In this document: piece after piece, positions 46,398 to 58,317 of the stretch
How positions within the stretch are numbered: position 1 is the stretch's first letter
Layout: every line of letters starts with the position of its first letter
Assembly: GCA_032164245.1 (NCBI GenBank)
Contig: JAVMKO010000001.1
Span: forward strand, 169,375,434-169,439,433
Length of the DNA: 64,000 bases
Direction: 5' to 3'
Source of the DNA: Sternotherus odoratus
Lineage: Eukaryota; Chordata; Testudines; Kinosternidae
Notes under the pieces: generated by a model
Told to the model about the DNA's origin: nothing
The model's input: only the letters and a program-made list of their open reading frames with translations
The model's database searches: none
Made by a program: the position numbers and the translations under genes

Positions 46398-46450
46398 GGT
46401 CTACATTGTAAGATAACATGCTTCATTTTTAAAATATCTGGCATTCATAC

Positions 46451-46568
46451 ACTTTCAGTTTGGTACAGAGTCCTGGCTTCAGGTCTCCCAGAAGTTGCAT
46501 CATTGTGTCCAACACCACCTGACTTGAATTAACCAGGAATTCACGGCCACATGCCAATGCAGCAACAT
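46451..46568 (-). CDS. HSF2BP: HSF2BP coding exon 6
   Basis: AT plus 38 codons plus GT. Reads VAALACGREFLVNSSQVV, then LDTMMQLLGDLKPG and CTKLK, closely matching helices of the HSF2BP armadillo domain. Acceptor is TGTTGTAG, donor GT/GTATGA. It lies only 53 bases from the right end of a solo LTR (44876-46397), so that insertion landed just inside the intron beyond the donor site. Confidence 0.92.
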
Positions 46569-46975
46569 CTACAACAGAACACAAAATAAAATAATAAAAA
46601 AATCACATTCCAAAAAAAGAGGAAAATGAGTTCATATCTAATACAATCAAATGTTAACTACCTGTAGGAACTGTGAAGACTGAGCTAGGATGTCTATAAA
46701 CCTTTCCCTAAATGTAGCTACACAGCCAATACGGAACTGTACAATAAGCTACTGAAGCAGTACACAATACCTAACAGTCAAAAAACCTGTTTATAATTAT
46801 ACATTGTTAAGTAAAATATGTATTCAGGGTGGCGCAGCAGCAAAATTTGTAATGTAATGAGTTATGAAACAGGTATGATTCAAGAAGCTCTGAACTGGCA
46901 GCATCTAGAACTACTGTGGAAATAATGCAAAGTTGATCCTAATAGTCTCAGTTTTAAAGGAAGGAAGATATAGAT

Positions 46976-47294
46976 CAGTGGTGGGCAATCTGCAGCCCAT
47001 CAGGGTAAGCTGATTGAGGCCACGAGACATTTTGTGGACACTCAACATCCGCAGGCATGGCCCCCCGCAGCTCCCAGTGGCCGCGGTTCACCGTTCCCGG
47101 CCAATGGGAGCTGCAGGCAGTGGCAGTCAGCATGTTCCTGTGACCCACAGCTTTCTGAAGCTCCCATTGTCTGGAAATGGCAAACTGCAGCCACTGGGAG
47201 CTGGGCGGGGCTGTCTGCGGATGCTTAACATCTGCAAAATGTCTCGCAGCCTGGAATCATCTTACCCTGATGGGATCCATGCAGCACACCACTG
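46976..47294. mobile_element. hAT-type MITE
   Basis: CAGTGGTGGGCAATC and GCACACCACTG are the terminal repeats. Flanks ATATAGAT (46968-46975) and ATGTAGAT (47295-47302) match at 7 of 8. The interior contains inverted copies of a gctcccagtggccgcggttc-like segment. Confidence 0.82.
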
Positions 47295-47302
47295 ATGTAG
47301 AT

Positions 47303-48214
47303 TGTTTTATATTATTCCCCCTATGTTCCCGGCTAGAGTATGCATCTAAAGCAGCAACAGAAGTCAACTTGCAAGATCTTCCCTTCTCTTGTAGCAGCAC
47401 CTCCTTATGCAGTGGACAACACAACAGGCTAAAAATGCAGAAAAACTATTACTCTGCTAAGGATACAGTTTGCCCTTGAATAAACTTCTTGTACTGTAGG
47501 AAGCAAAACAAGTTCAAATGTTAAGCAGTGAGGAATGAAACAACATTACAGCAACTTGCATTTTAAAAAAAATGAGCCTGACTCTCCTCAAACAGATGTA
47601 AATCAGGAAAAACTTGTCTGAAGCCTACAGAGCCATGGCAGGTGTTATAACTGGCGTGAGGTGAGGATCAGGCCCATTTCATTGTATTCTGACACACTGA
47701 ACCCTTAAAGAAAAAATATATTGCGACTCTCAAATTAACGACAAAATTATACATGTAGAATATATACATGTAGTTTTGCTATATTATCTATCACAAAATG
47801 GTTAAAAAAGGGAGAATATATATTCACAAACAATAAGGAGGAAAGAAAAAAAAGTGCAAAAACATGACATTTCAGAAATTACAAGCCTCGTCTGGAATGG
47901 ATTTACTGTAAGAAAATCTGGCAGGTGATGTTAGGGGTTTTTTTTCCCCTATTCACTCTTTTTACTGCTGGTTTTTTGTTTTTTTTTAAATTTGCAGGGT
48001 TCTTTTAAGAATGACTGTCTATGACACTGACAGAGCACTTTAACCTGATGCTGAGACACCAGCTCAAATCAAAGCCATAAGCCAATTCACTTGTGTTTGA
48101 ATATCAAAGAAATGTTAATGTTATTGTCTTCACTTACCTATAATCGGTTGTTTACTATCGCATTACATTATATATACCCCTATACCTAATTAACCCTAGA
48201 TCAAAAAAGTGTAT
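47303..48214. other. intron 5 sequence with one old palindromic repeat
   Basis: A diverged copy of the 12795-13003 repeat type lies at about 47570-47680 (agcctgactctcctcaaaca to gaggtgaggatcaggccca). Nothing else recognised. Confidence 0.45.
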
Positions 48215-49170
48215 GTTAGTGAGAATTTAATTGATGTGTAAAGATTGTTTGGATTGCTGTAACTAAATGCATTGTGTATCTCTGTAATTCGATTGCCCAT
48301 CAAATGGGATTGGAACCTTGGAACTATAACTGAAGCAGCATGCTAACTTCAAAGCATGGGTCAATGTGTTTGACAATGGGAAATCCACAGACCCAGTCTG
48401 CATTTAGTCAGAGGAAAAGCGTGTTTTGTAATGGAAACATTTGCCGGATTGCTTTCTGGAGAAGACAGCTATAAGAATGGATCTAGGGAATGATCCTGAA
48501 TCTCTGAACTGTTTGGATTCTACCAAGGTTGAACACTGAGCAAGAAGACAGAGATCCCCAGAATTATTTTGATTAACCCTGAGAGACCCAGGAAAAAACT
48601 AGCAGATTACTACATCTCTGCTATCAATTTGGATGTACAAACTTGGACTCACCTGTTAATGTGTTTCACCTGCTTTAACTCCTCAGTAACTACAGTGGAG
48701 CCACGCAATATCGCACCCTGCGATAGCTCAAATCCGCTTGTAGCGCAGGGGGCTACCGACAGCGGGCGACGCTTTGATGTAGCGCAACCCTGCAATACCA
48801 TGACCCCGCATTTACCGTGGTCGATATTTTTGGACCCCGATCGCTGTGGTATTGCGGGGTTCCACTGTAATTTTTTTTTTCTTAGCTAATAAACCTTTAG
48901 TGAGATTACTTGAGAAATTGGCTGCCAGTGTTATTTTTGGTGTAAAACAGAGTATCCATTGACTAGGGAAATGTGACCGATCCTTTGGAACTGGGAGTAT
49001 CAGTATGAGGTGATTTTTGGTTTTAGTTACCTTTCATCACAAAGTCTAGTTTGTCTGGGCTGCAAGATCTGTTGGAGAACCTAAAGGAACTGTTTGTGAC
49101 TCCATAGTAAGACTAATATAATGATCCAGGAGCGCACATATGCTACTGGTGTGATGAAATCTAATTACAG
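48215..49170 (+). mobile_element. LTR-like sequence (endogenous retrovirus type) split by a MITE
   Basis: Words such as ctctgctatcaatttggatg, ttagctaataaacctttagt with an AATAAA polyadenylation signal at about 48887, ggctgccagtgttatttttgg and gactccatagtaagactaat match a turtle LTR type as I remember it. Its ends were not fixed by a target duplication. A Tigger-like MITE interrupts it at 48693-48867. No internal coding region is present. Confidence 0.5.
48693..48867. mobile_element. Tigger/pogo-like MITE
   Basis: CAGTGGAGCCACGCAATATC and TATTGCGGGGTTCCACTG are inverted ends, bounded by TA on both sides (48691-48692, 48868-48869), as for Tc1/mariner-group elements. 175 bp, CpG-rich. Confidence 0.82.
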
Positions 49171-49949
49171 AATATACTACCAGTTTGGGGGGAGGGAGGG
49201 TGTCTGCCCTGTTTTCTGACAGTCTGATCTGAGACTGGCATTCTCAGTTGTGAGCTACTCTAGACAGCATGACAATGATTTTGCAATCAACTGATGGTTT
49301 AGGTTGTTTGGAACAGTAAATTCATTGCTGGACTGGTTTACTGTTCCTGAAACTCAACATTGGTCTGGTTTTCTTTTTTCTCTCCTGCTTAATTATTACT
49401 ATAAAAATCACCATAAAAAGATTTTTTCTTCATCTGTTCTAAAGAAGAAACAAGCATTAAAAATAATTAAACACACTACATCATGCACTCTGAACCAATT
49501 TCAAGAGACAATTTTATATCTAAAAACTGTGGAAAAACACTTTATACAAAAGTCACAGATGCTCACTTGACATTTTTATACATTCAGGTGATGAAGTGCT
49601 ACATGAAAAAAGTGACAAGTGTCAGAAAGTATGAGTATCATTGTATGTGCTAATATTTTAAGGGATGGAGATGATGAGAGAGCAAAAACATTTTAAATAG
49701 GTTCAGAACCTGTTCTAATACTAATATGTTGGTTGGATTCAAAGTCTTGCTCACCATTCTGTATCTTCAGGCAGCTAGCCCCAAATTTATGTTAGACATT
49801 TCAGTAACAATAAATATCGCTCTCACATGAACACACTTCTAAATGCTGAACCCACTGAAACCATTAGACAGAGAATACCAGTTGAAGTAGTAAGATACAT
49901 CATAAAAATGTATCTTAAAAGACAAAAAAAAATAGGCATTCCCATACTA
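49171..49949. other. intron 5 unique sequence
   Basis: AT-rich; nothing recognised. Confidence 0.5.
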
Positions 49950-51170
49950 ACTCGGACTTATATACACCTAGTTCAGTATCCTGTCTCCAACAATGGCCTG
50001 CACCAGAAGAGTCAGAGGAAGGTGCAAGAAACCCTACAGCAAGCAAATATGGAATGATCTTCACCTCATGAAAATCTAACTCTAATCCCTAATGGATAAA
50101 AACTGTTTTAAATCCTGAAGCATAAAATATTGTCTCCCTTCCACAACTCTTTTTTGCAATAACTACAACTCTGGATAATCTTCTTAGCTATATAAATATC
50201 CAGACTCTCTTTCAATCTTACTAAATTGTTGGCCTCAACAGCATGAGTTTCGCAGTCTAATTACCTGTTGAATTTAAAAGTATTTCCTTTAATCAGTCTT
50301 TAATTTGCTACCTTTCAATTTTATTAAATACCCTCATGTTCTTCTGTTGGAAGGTAAGTTAGAGCAGACCTAGCCTAATCTAGTCTAGAAGAACTTACCT
50401 TAAAAATATTAAGGTTGCAAAACCAAGCTTAAGGTTTAATCATTCATTACAGTGTATCCTTTACCATATTTGTCCTTAAACATTCTCCTTTCCAAATTAA
50501 ATAGATATACTAGGTGAAACCTTGGCAGCACTGAAGTCACTGGCAATACCATTTTCATTTTTTCTTCCCACTGAAGCCTTCCTCATTCTACAAACCTCTA
50601 AACATTGTTAGTCTCTGGACCTTTATTTCTGTTATGCTTTTATAAATGAAGTGAGCTGAGGCAGAATCAAATCTCACCTTTAGATTGTGGAAGGGCATAA
50701 GGTTTTTTATATTATTCTTAATACAGTCTTTCATCTTACTCACATTTACTAGACATCTTAATGAACTAGCTACAATGACACCTAGAGTATCACCATCCCA
50801 CTCCAAAAATAGGTTATTAAATTGAGAACCCACTACTATGTATGAATAATTTATGATTTTGTTCTTATTTGGAACATCTTGTACTTGCCAATGTTGAATT
50901 TAATCTGCCATCATTTTGGCCAGTTTTCCTAATATTATTAGGACTTTCTGTAGTTCTTCACAATCCTCTCTAATTTTGACTAACCTAAATAATTTTTGTC
51001 TTTACCAAATGCTTCCATCTCAATAGTTTGGCCCTCTTTCATGATGATGATTCCAGGGGCACACAGTTTTTAATACTTTTCCATGCCAAGAGCAAACAGT
51101 TAGTTCTTTGGTTTCCTATTTTTTACTTCTCACCCTAGGATATCAGGCTTCTTTAATAACCATTTGTGAG
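49950..51170 (-). mobile_element. old CR1/L3 LINE remnants
   Basis: The plus strand shows, in the order expected for a reversed copy, cagtatcctgtctccaacaa and gaggaaggtgcaagaaaccc, then taatttgctacctttcaatt and gccatcattttggccagttt followed by gtagttcttcacaatcctct. All are widespread L3/CR1 3' region words. Gapped and decayed. Confidence 0.65.
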
Positions 51171-51275
51171 GCATACACATCTTCTGGAAGTTGAGATAAT
51201 TAGCTTGTGTCTTCTACTAATATTATATTAAACGTGAAAGCCTTGTCTAAACTTCTGATTTCAAAGCATGATTAT

Positions 51276-51316
51276 GGTGAGAGAGAGCGAGAGAGAGCGA
51301 GAGCGAGAGCGAGAGA
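51276..51316. repeat. GA/GAGC microsatellite
   Basis: gagagagagcgagagagagc and further gagc units. Confidence 0.9.
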
Positions 51317-51621
51317 CTAAACGGCAGCTTTTTCCATTCAACAGATCTGCTCCCAAGATGAATTCAGAATCATATTTACCAGCTTAAATAACAAAGTATG
51401 TTTTATCATATTTTACTCTTGTTAGCATGGCAGAACCAACACAGCTAGAAGACAATGAAGCTTTCTAGAACTTGGAGACGGGTGATTCATACATGATATC
51501 AACATTTTAAAAAATCAGTTATTTAATCAAACAGCTAGATATGCATCATCATACATTTACTTCAATATATGCTTCTTACAGTACATGTGGACTATAGTCC
51601 TGACATACAAAACTGACTTAC

Positions 51622-51760
51622 TTGTCACAATCCCTGCCAAAGCTAATACAAACTGATTTTCATCAGAATCCAGATCTTGGTGTTTGGTATCTTCACCTAA
51701 TGACCTCACAAAGCTCTCCATAGTTTGTCCCGTAATTGTGAAAAACTTTATTGCTTTGCT
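51622..51760 (-). CDS. HSF2BP: HSF2BP coding exon 5 (start of BRCA2-binding domain)
   Basis: 46 codons plus one base: SKAIKFFTITGQTMESFV, a more variable acidic stretch (LGEDTKHQDLDSDENQF) and LALAGIVT. In HSF2BP this is the beginning of the armadillo-like domain that binds BRCA2. Acceptor is CACTTGCAG, donor ACAA/GTAAGT. The trailing A joins AT of the next exon to give Asn. The acidic loop looks slightly longer than the human one, as expected for a surface loop; that comparison is from memory. Confidence 0.93.
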
Positions 51761-51877
51761 CTGCAAGTGCGGAGGGAAAACAATCACTTTCACAGGTTGC
51801 ACTAAGTAATACTGAAAGGAACATACAATAGGATACAAGTGTTACCTCTACCCACTGTACGTCATATTCCTTTACAT

Positions 51878-52169
51878 CAGTGGTTCTCAAACCGGGGGCC
51901 ACGACCCCTCGAGGAGTCGCCGGCCATCTCCTGAGGGGTCGTGAGCTCCTTGTGCCGCTGAAAAGTCGCCAAATTGATCACTTCCGCATTCGGCAGTTTT
52001 TCGGTGAACATGCCGAGCTATTTCGGGAGCGCTCAGCATGTCCACCGAAAATAGCCACCGAATGCAGAAGTAATCAGTTTGGCGGCTTTTCAGCGGACAT
52101 ACAAGGGTCCGCTACACCGAGGAAGAAAGGGAAAAAGGGCTGCGGTTCTCAATAGTTTGAGAACTGCTG
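51878..52169. mobile_element. hAT-type MITE
   Basis: CAGTGGTTCTCAAACC and AGTTTGAGAACTGCTG are the inverted ends. Perfect 8-bp duplication CTTTACAT at 51870-51877 and 52170-52177. The interior has inverted copies of a cgaaaaactgccgaatgcgg-like segment. Confidence 0.92.
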
Positions 52170-52530
52170 CTTTACATGCTATAGTTTACCTTCTCTTGGA
52201 GAACTTCTCCCTTATGAGAGAGATCTTCCAGTGACTAGAACTCAACTGCCAAATTCAGCAGTTACATAAATGGCAGAAGAAGTTAAATGCGGAGTGCAAA
52301 CGGATAAAAAAAAATGGCAAAAAAGGTAAAGTGGTGCAATTTGGGCTCACCTAAGTGGCATTTAGTGTAATAATAAAATGAGCAACTTAAATATGGTAGG
52401 GACAAAAGCAGCAATGCAGAAAAAGCAACTGATAAGAGAGTGTAAAATAAAGCTGTGTAAGTTGTACTTATTTTTCACATCCACTCAAAGACAAATTAAG
52501 ATCAATTTATATCTAAAATGTATCTTATAC

Positions 52531-53004
52531 GGTATGCTCCCAATGATCTGAATAGTGGTGGACATGAATTGTTCAGATAATCAAGAGTTTGGACAATCAA
52601 GAGGACAGGAGTGACACTGCAAGGAGCTCTCTGGAAGGTGCTGGGGAGGAGGTTTTACTGGCTGGGCAGAGCAGAGCAGGACTCTGCTCTGACCCACCAG
52701 GACTGCAGCATTCCCTGCACCTTGCATCTCAGGAATTGGGTGTCACCAGCCCAAGAGCAGTGCAGGGAGTCCTCTGAAGCTGTGCTGTCATGGCCCTGCC
52801 CACTCACTCTTGTGACAGTGGGACTGTAGAGGGCTCCCTGAACTGCCCCAGGAGCCATTCACCAGCAGGGGTACCTCTCTCATGGCTGGAGGTTTCTGCT
52901 CTATTGTCTGAATCTTTCCATTATCCAAATCCCAGGGAACAAGGAAGGGATTTGGATAATGCAGAGGTTCAGATAATAGGGCTTGGAAAAATTGGGAGTG
53001 TACC
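52531..53004. mobile_element. Tigger-like non-autonomous element
   Basis: GGTATGCTCCCAA at the left and TTGGGAGTGTACC at the right pair as terminal repeats. Beside each are gttcagataatcaagag-like and gttcagataatagg-like words, typical of Tigger/pogo relatives. Middle unrelated and non-coding. Confidence 0.6.
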
Positions 53005-53578
53005 ATATTTCCATTTGTCACCCAGAGAATTCATTCATGCATCCATTTACACTTGGCATGATTTTAAACTTTTTTTAAACACAGAAGATTCCTGGATACT
53101 TAGAAATACGTAGCCAATTCCTCCTCAGCATAACGACTAACGCGATGCACTGACAGTACATTTGTATAGTTCACATAAACCAACCACATATCCTAGGTGC
53201 CTATTACTATCAATGAGCAATAAATGCAGATATTTTAAAATCATGATCTATGGAATATTCTTATTCTTATTATTTACATTGTGATGGCAATAATCTGCAT
53301 TTCCAATCTGATGATAGTTGGTGAGAGAAGAAAATGTCCCTCTTATCTGTGCCTTGTAACATTAAATATTAAAATTACTGTTTGTTCCCTGCTTGCTTTA
53401 CATTAAACCATTTATAGACTATACAAATTGGATAGACCAAAAAGAATACACAATTCAGAGAATTATTTTGCTAAATGTTCAATTACTGAAATACACCTGT
53501 GTTAAGATACATTATTTATGTTATCTACCTATAATACCTAAGCGTTCCCACTAAAACGTATACATCTGCAGTACTCAC
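53005..53578. other. intron 4 adjacent to exon 4, nothing recognised
   Basis: AT-rich unique-looking sequence. Confidence 0.6.
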
Positions 53579-53728
53579 CCCTCCTAGAATGTTTTTAACT
53601 GCTTCCTCATTGCTAGAGACACCCCATAACAAAGTACAGACTGCAGCTCCCATTTCTGTACAATATTCTGCCTGTTGCAGTAGTTGCTGTCTTGCCTCAT
53701 TCAGCTGCTGTCGAAGGGCTAGTTTCTC
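53579..53728 (-). CDS. HSF2BP: HSF2BP coding exon 4
   Basis: Exactly 50 codons, from EKLALRQQLNEARQQ to EEAVKNILGG. The first half completes the coiled coil (LNEARQQLLQQAEYCTEMG) and the second half opens the globular C-terminal domain (CTLLWGVSSNEEAV). Acceptor is AAATTTCAG, donor GGG/GTGAGT; both ends are phase 0. The match to the human protein is nearly residue for residue, showing strong constraint. Confidence 0.94.
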
Positions 53729-54719
53729 CTGAAATTTAAGGAAGTTTTGGGAGATTAATACTGAAGGCCATTTCATTTGGTTTCAAAGTATCCCAACTAC
53801 ATTTCTGCCATTAAGACAGAGAAAGGGAGACAATATTACAGTCATATATATAAAATGTGACAATTCACAGTACTTTCACAGAGCTAAATTCTCTCTCCAG
53901 AGAGAGTCTGAGAACTCATGCTGTGTGCTGGGGAAGTCAACAGGAATTAGGAGTCTGCCACTTGCAACTCATGGAACGAACAGTGCTAGAGATGAACAAT
54001 GACAGCTACAATAGCCTCAGTGGTTCAAGTTAAAGTAGAATCAGCTCCTACTACACAAAGAATTGCATCTCTCACTGAAAGACAAGAGATTTTAGAAAGA
54101 CAGGTGAGTCTTAGGGTAGCAGTCTTGTGAAAAACTGCTAAGTATCTCAGCCATGTGAGATAAAGTTGTCTGTGAGCTAGAATAAATGCCCCAGAAAATA
54201 ATAGTGGCCTATCTCAGAGAAGCTAGAGGCTATACTTCCCTGACATACGGTGGCAGATTAAGACAGGATCCCTGGAACGCTAAACTCTAGGCCCAAGATT
54301 TGGGATGGCCTCCAAACTTATCACTGGACTCCAAGGATCTGTCACCCTTGGTGTAGGAGCAGCAGTTCTATCACAGGTCTGTCTGCTTTAGTGCAGAGTG
54401 AACTGGTTTTGTGCTTGGCTCACTCTCCCATAGATCAAAACCGGGAACACAGCTCTGAGGAGGGCAGTCAGAGGGCAGGAAGTGTGAGGGAGTGGATGGG
54501 GGCGGGGCTCCCCCATCCTCTTTTTCAATTATTGAACTATGGTACCCTATATTAACCAATTTCCAAAAACTTACAACCAGGATGGAGATCCCAAGTCCTG
54601 TAGTTCTAACAGTAGTTAGCCATGATACAGTAAGTAGGACGCTACTATTTTAGAAAATGTACGTGTAAAGGTTGTGCATGTCTTGCAGCTCTCAAACTTC
54701 TGAAGATTATGTTAATAAG
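53729..54719. other. intron 3 unique sequence
   Basis: No repeat or exon recognised. Confidence 0.5.
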
Positions 54720-54825
54720 TCTGGCCACTCCGGTCTAGATTTACTTGTTCTTGACACAATACAGGGGGCTGGACTTGACTTCTTGAGATTCCTTCCAGCC
54801 CCACATTTCTACGATTCTCTGATTA
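54720..54825 (+). mobile_element. CR1 3'-end fragment
   Basis: caatacagggggctggactt, then gattccttccagccccacat and ttctacgattctctgatt give the CR1 3' terminus with its ATTCTATG-like tail units. Confidence 0.8.
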
Positions 54826-55389
54826 CCTATCCGTAAATTCCAGGTGATTTGTTTTTCTCTTACATCCATACCAATGAATCACCAGTCTGTTTTCAGAGAG
54901 CTTGATGAACATGCAGAAACCAATTCAGTACATTCACAAACACGACTACACCTTTTAACTTGTTCCCAGACTGACAATCCATCATTGCTACTAAACAGCT
55001 GTCAACTGAAAGAGTATTCTGGATAATGACATACAGATAAGAAGACATTATAATAACTATACATATATCCATCAGGATCCCAAAGACTTTCACAACCTAT
55101 ACATACACACATCACTGAAAGATCTTGTTTTGGACTGGAAGGTAACCAGCACTTAATACACAACAATGAAGATGGGAGGGAAAGCTTTGGCCAAGATGAC
55201 CAGGGAAACACCTACTCTTATTAAATGTGCCATAATTTATTTTAAGGTCTTATCCAAAAGAGATCACACACAGTGAACAGGACGGCACTCCATTTATTAA
55301 GTCTGTAAGAGTGAAGGGTTGAATCCACTATGTCAAGATTTGCGTCAGTGGCATTAAGATGCGTAGGTATTTCAAATCTGATGCTTAAA
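54826..55389. other. intron 3 unique sequence
   Basis: Nothing recognised. Confidence 0.5.
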
Positions 55390-55605
55390 TCACTGAGAAA
55401 TGGCCCAGAAGGCTATAGCAGAATAAGCTATTCTGCAACAGCTCCCCCTGTGGACATTCTTATTCTGGAGTAAGAATGCCTTTTTCTGATTTAGCTTAAT
55501 CCATTTTGGAAGCAGATCAAGATAAATGGGGGAAAAGGCACTCTTTTTGAGAAACAAGAGTATCCACACCAAGAGCTATTCTGGAAATAGCTACAACACT
55601 TTAAA
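55390..55605. repeat. probable MITE
   Basis: agctattctgcaacagctcc near the left and gagctattctggaaatagct at the right, with gtggacattcttattctgga inside, resemble a turtle miniature element. Ends are not firmly defined. Confidence 0.35.
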
Positions 55606-56371
55606 TTCACACCCTATACTATTGTAGAGCATCTTCCCTATGTAGTCAATACCTAAGTCACTTTCTGGAGTCAAGCACTCTACTTTGCTTCAGAATGTCT
55701 CTATGCAGTATTACAACTACAGTTAGATCTAGAGTTTTATTCAGGTTCAGCTAGTGACATGACATGACAGCAGGAAAAATGAGAACAGTGACCAAAAAGA
55801 AATACTGCATTAAAAACAAAAAATTCACATAACTTAAGTCTGCCCAGATGGGAGAAGGTTTCATTTTGTGCATAGCAATGCCTGTGTTATAGTCTATGTA
55901 TTTTCTCCTTTGAAACAGACACATTATAGAAATGTTATATTAAATTCAAGGGACTAATTCCTCCAAACAGCTCTTGATGTCAACCATCTGAAAAGATCTT
56001 GCAACAAGCTTTGAGAACAATCAACTAGTGTTTCTCAGTTTTGATACAAAGAGCACATTTATGTAGATTTCCAGTGCTGTGTGTTAAACTAGATTAAAAA
56101 AGAGTCAATCAAAAAAAATAAGGAAATTCATATTTAAGGATAAAACTGTCTTAAATTCATCTGGTGACATGTAACAATTGCGGCACATACAACATTAAAA
56201 AAAATCTAATTATTTTTAACTCCATGTAGACTGAAATACATACATATATAACAGAAACAATCCCTTTATTATACCAATTCAGGTGTAATTTTATGTTTGG
56301 AAAAAAAAAAAGGAGGTCTCTCTGAACACAATTATCAAACATATTTAGTTCCCCCGCCCCCCAACTCCATT
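55606..56371. other. intron 3 unique sequence
   Basis: Nothing recognised. Confidence 0.5.
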
Positions 56372-56379
56372 TATGGGAA

Positions 56380-56791
56380 CATAGGCGCTGACTTTCACTG
56401 GCACCAGTGGGTGCTCAAACACCCCCCCCCCCCCCGGCCCTGCCCCCATTCTAACCCCTTCCCAAAGTCCCCACCCCAACTCCGCCCCCTCCCGGTCCCT
56501 ATTTCAACCCTTTGCCCAAATCCCCACCTCTTCCCCACCTCCTCCCCTGAGTGCACCACATTCCAGCTCTTCCACCCTCCCTCCCAGACCTTGTTACACT
56601 GTGAGACAGTTTTTTGTGGCAGCAAGCACAGGGTGGTAGGTGGAGAAGAAGAGACACGGAGCACTTAGGGGAAGAGGCGGAGGTGAGGTGGGGCGGGGAG
56701 GGGAGCTTGGCTGCTGATGGGTGCAGAGCACCTACCAATTTTTCCCCATGGGTGCTCCAGCCCCAGAACACCCACTGGGTCAGCACCTATG
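56380..56791. mobile_element. hAT-type MITE, 412 bp
   Basis: CATAGGCGCTGACTTT and GGTCAGCACCTATG are the inverted ends. A perfect 8-bp duplication TATGGGAA lies at 56372-56379 and 56792-56799. GC-rich, with a C-run at 56422-56435. Confidence 0.92.
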
Positions 56792-56799
56792 TATGGGAA

Positions 56800-57189
56800 T
56801 AATACATAAATTAGTTATTTTAGAGACATTTATAACAAGAGGTAAAGAAATTCAGACAGAAGTATGAATGTTTCTCTTGAAGACTTCAGCTTCAAAAAAT
56901 TATTAGTACTGCAGCTGTTTCATTTTACTACTTTTATCATATGGATCTTTCTGTTCTAGAACAATCTTTCATACAAAATGCATTAATGCTAGAACTTTTA
57001 GGTGCACAATTTACATATTATTTGATTATATGAACTCAATGCCCAACAGTTTTCCAGGTTGTCCAGAAGCCATATACTGAAGAGATATTATACCTTGCAA
57101 GGTTCAAGTGCTGAACTGCTATTTCCCTCCACTTCTTACTAAAACTCAAGCATACAGATCATAGCTTACTTTTTTGTGAACAAATGTAC
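56800..57189. other. intron 3 adjacent to exon 3, nothing recognised
   Basis: AT-rich unique-looking sequence. Confidence 0.6.
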
Positions 57190-57293
57190 CTTTTTCTCCC
57201 TCATGCAATCTGCTTGGGCTGTTTCCAGGCGGGCTTTGAAGTGTTCACAATCCATTCTCACCTGCTCTAGTTCTTGTTCTCTTTTCTCCATAT
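57190..57293 (-). CDS. HSF2BP: HSF2BP coding exon 3 (coiled coil)
   Basis: Translates as split Asn, then MEKREQELEQVRMDC and continues to MREKK. The Glu/Lys/Gln-rich composition with hydrophobics at heptad spacing is the coiled-coil segment through which HSF2BP is known to multimerise. Acceptor is TTTTTGCAG, donor AAG/GTACAT. Length is 104 bases, ending in phase 0. It is too short to stand out as an ORF and was identified by homology and by phase fit with its neighbours. Confidence 0.92.
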
Positions 57294-58317
57294 CTGCAAA
57301 AATTAATTTGAACAAATTAAACAATAAGAAGTTAGAAGTATTTACCCTACACTAAGCAAGAAGATTCCCTCAATGCAATATGAAAAGTCTGCTTTAATAT
57401 TTGGTTGTGTCAGGCCTCCTCCTTGTGGCCAACTGGGACTATAACCATGTGCCACATTATTAAACAATAATTTAATAGATTTTTTGTAATAAACATTAAG
57501 TTTTTGATTTAAACCAGGAAATACATGAGAATTCACAGTGAAGGATCAACTCTCTCTTACTTGACCACAACAGGGCACAATAAGCTATGTAGAAAGTGAG
57601 CTCCCTTTTGCCCAGAACATTATCTATTTTTAATGTGGATCATTTTCTATTTTTTATTAGTTTTCATAATCTACAGATTATCTAGAGTCTTTTCCCTCAA
57701 CTTTAATGGCAAAGATGAGGAAAATACCAACACCAACGAGAAGTAAACACTGATTTAATCTATGGCATATGAAGTATGTGAACAATTAAAAAATGTAGCA
57801 CAAGCACTCCAATGTATTAATGTTTGTAGAACATTAGATAAATGCTAAGCATATCTTTATAGTGCTGGCTAAAACTGATCCATGATTGCTTTAAAAAAGA
57901 AAAACAGTTAAAGAGAAACCGATCTCCAGATTTATTAGAAAGATGGTTTTATTTAAAGTGTTTTTCTATAATAAATAGAAATGAAGTGGAAATTATTCTA
58001 ATGCTAATAAATCAAGAGATTAACCCCATGCCACTTCAAACTAGTCTTCATAGGACACTCTCACTCACAGCAATCTAAAGAATGAAAGACCAGACCAGGT
58101 CTCCTCTCTGAACATACAGTACCACTTAGTCAACTGAATAATCACTTTAAATATGAATTTCTCTTATATTTAAAAAATGAATGGTGAAATTCTGAAGGGA
58201 AAAAATTAATTTTAAAAACTTCATTGAGTGCCTTCTCACAATTCCCCCCTCCCCATGTGCTCAGGACAGACTTTCTCCCACAATTCACTGGGAAAGCACA
58301 AAGTGGCTCCAGCGGTG
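57294..58317. other. intron 2 unique sequence
   Basis: AT-rich; nothing recognised. Confidence 0.5.
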
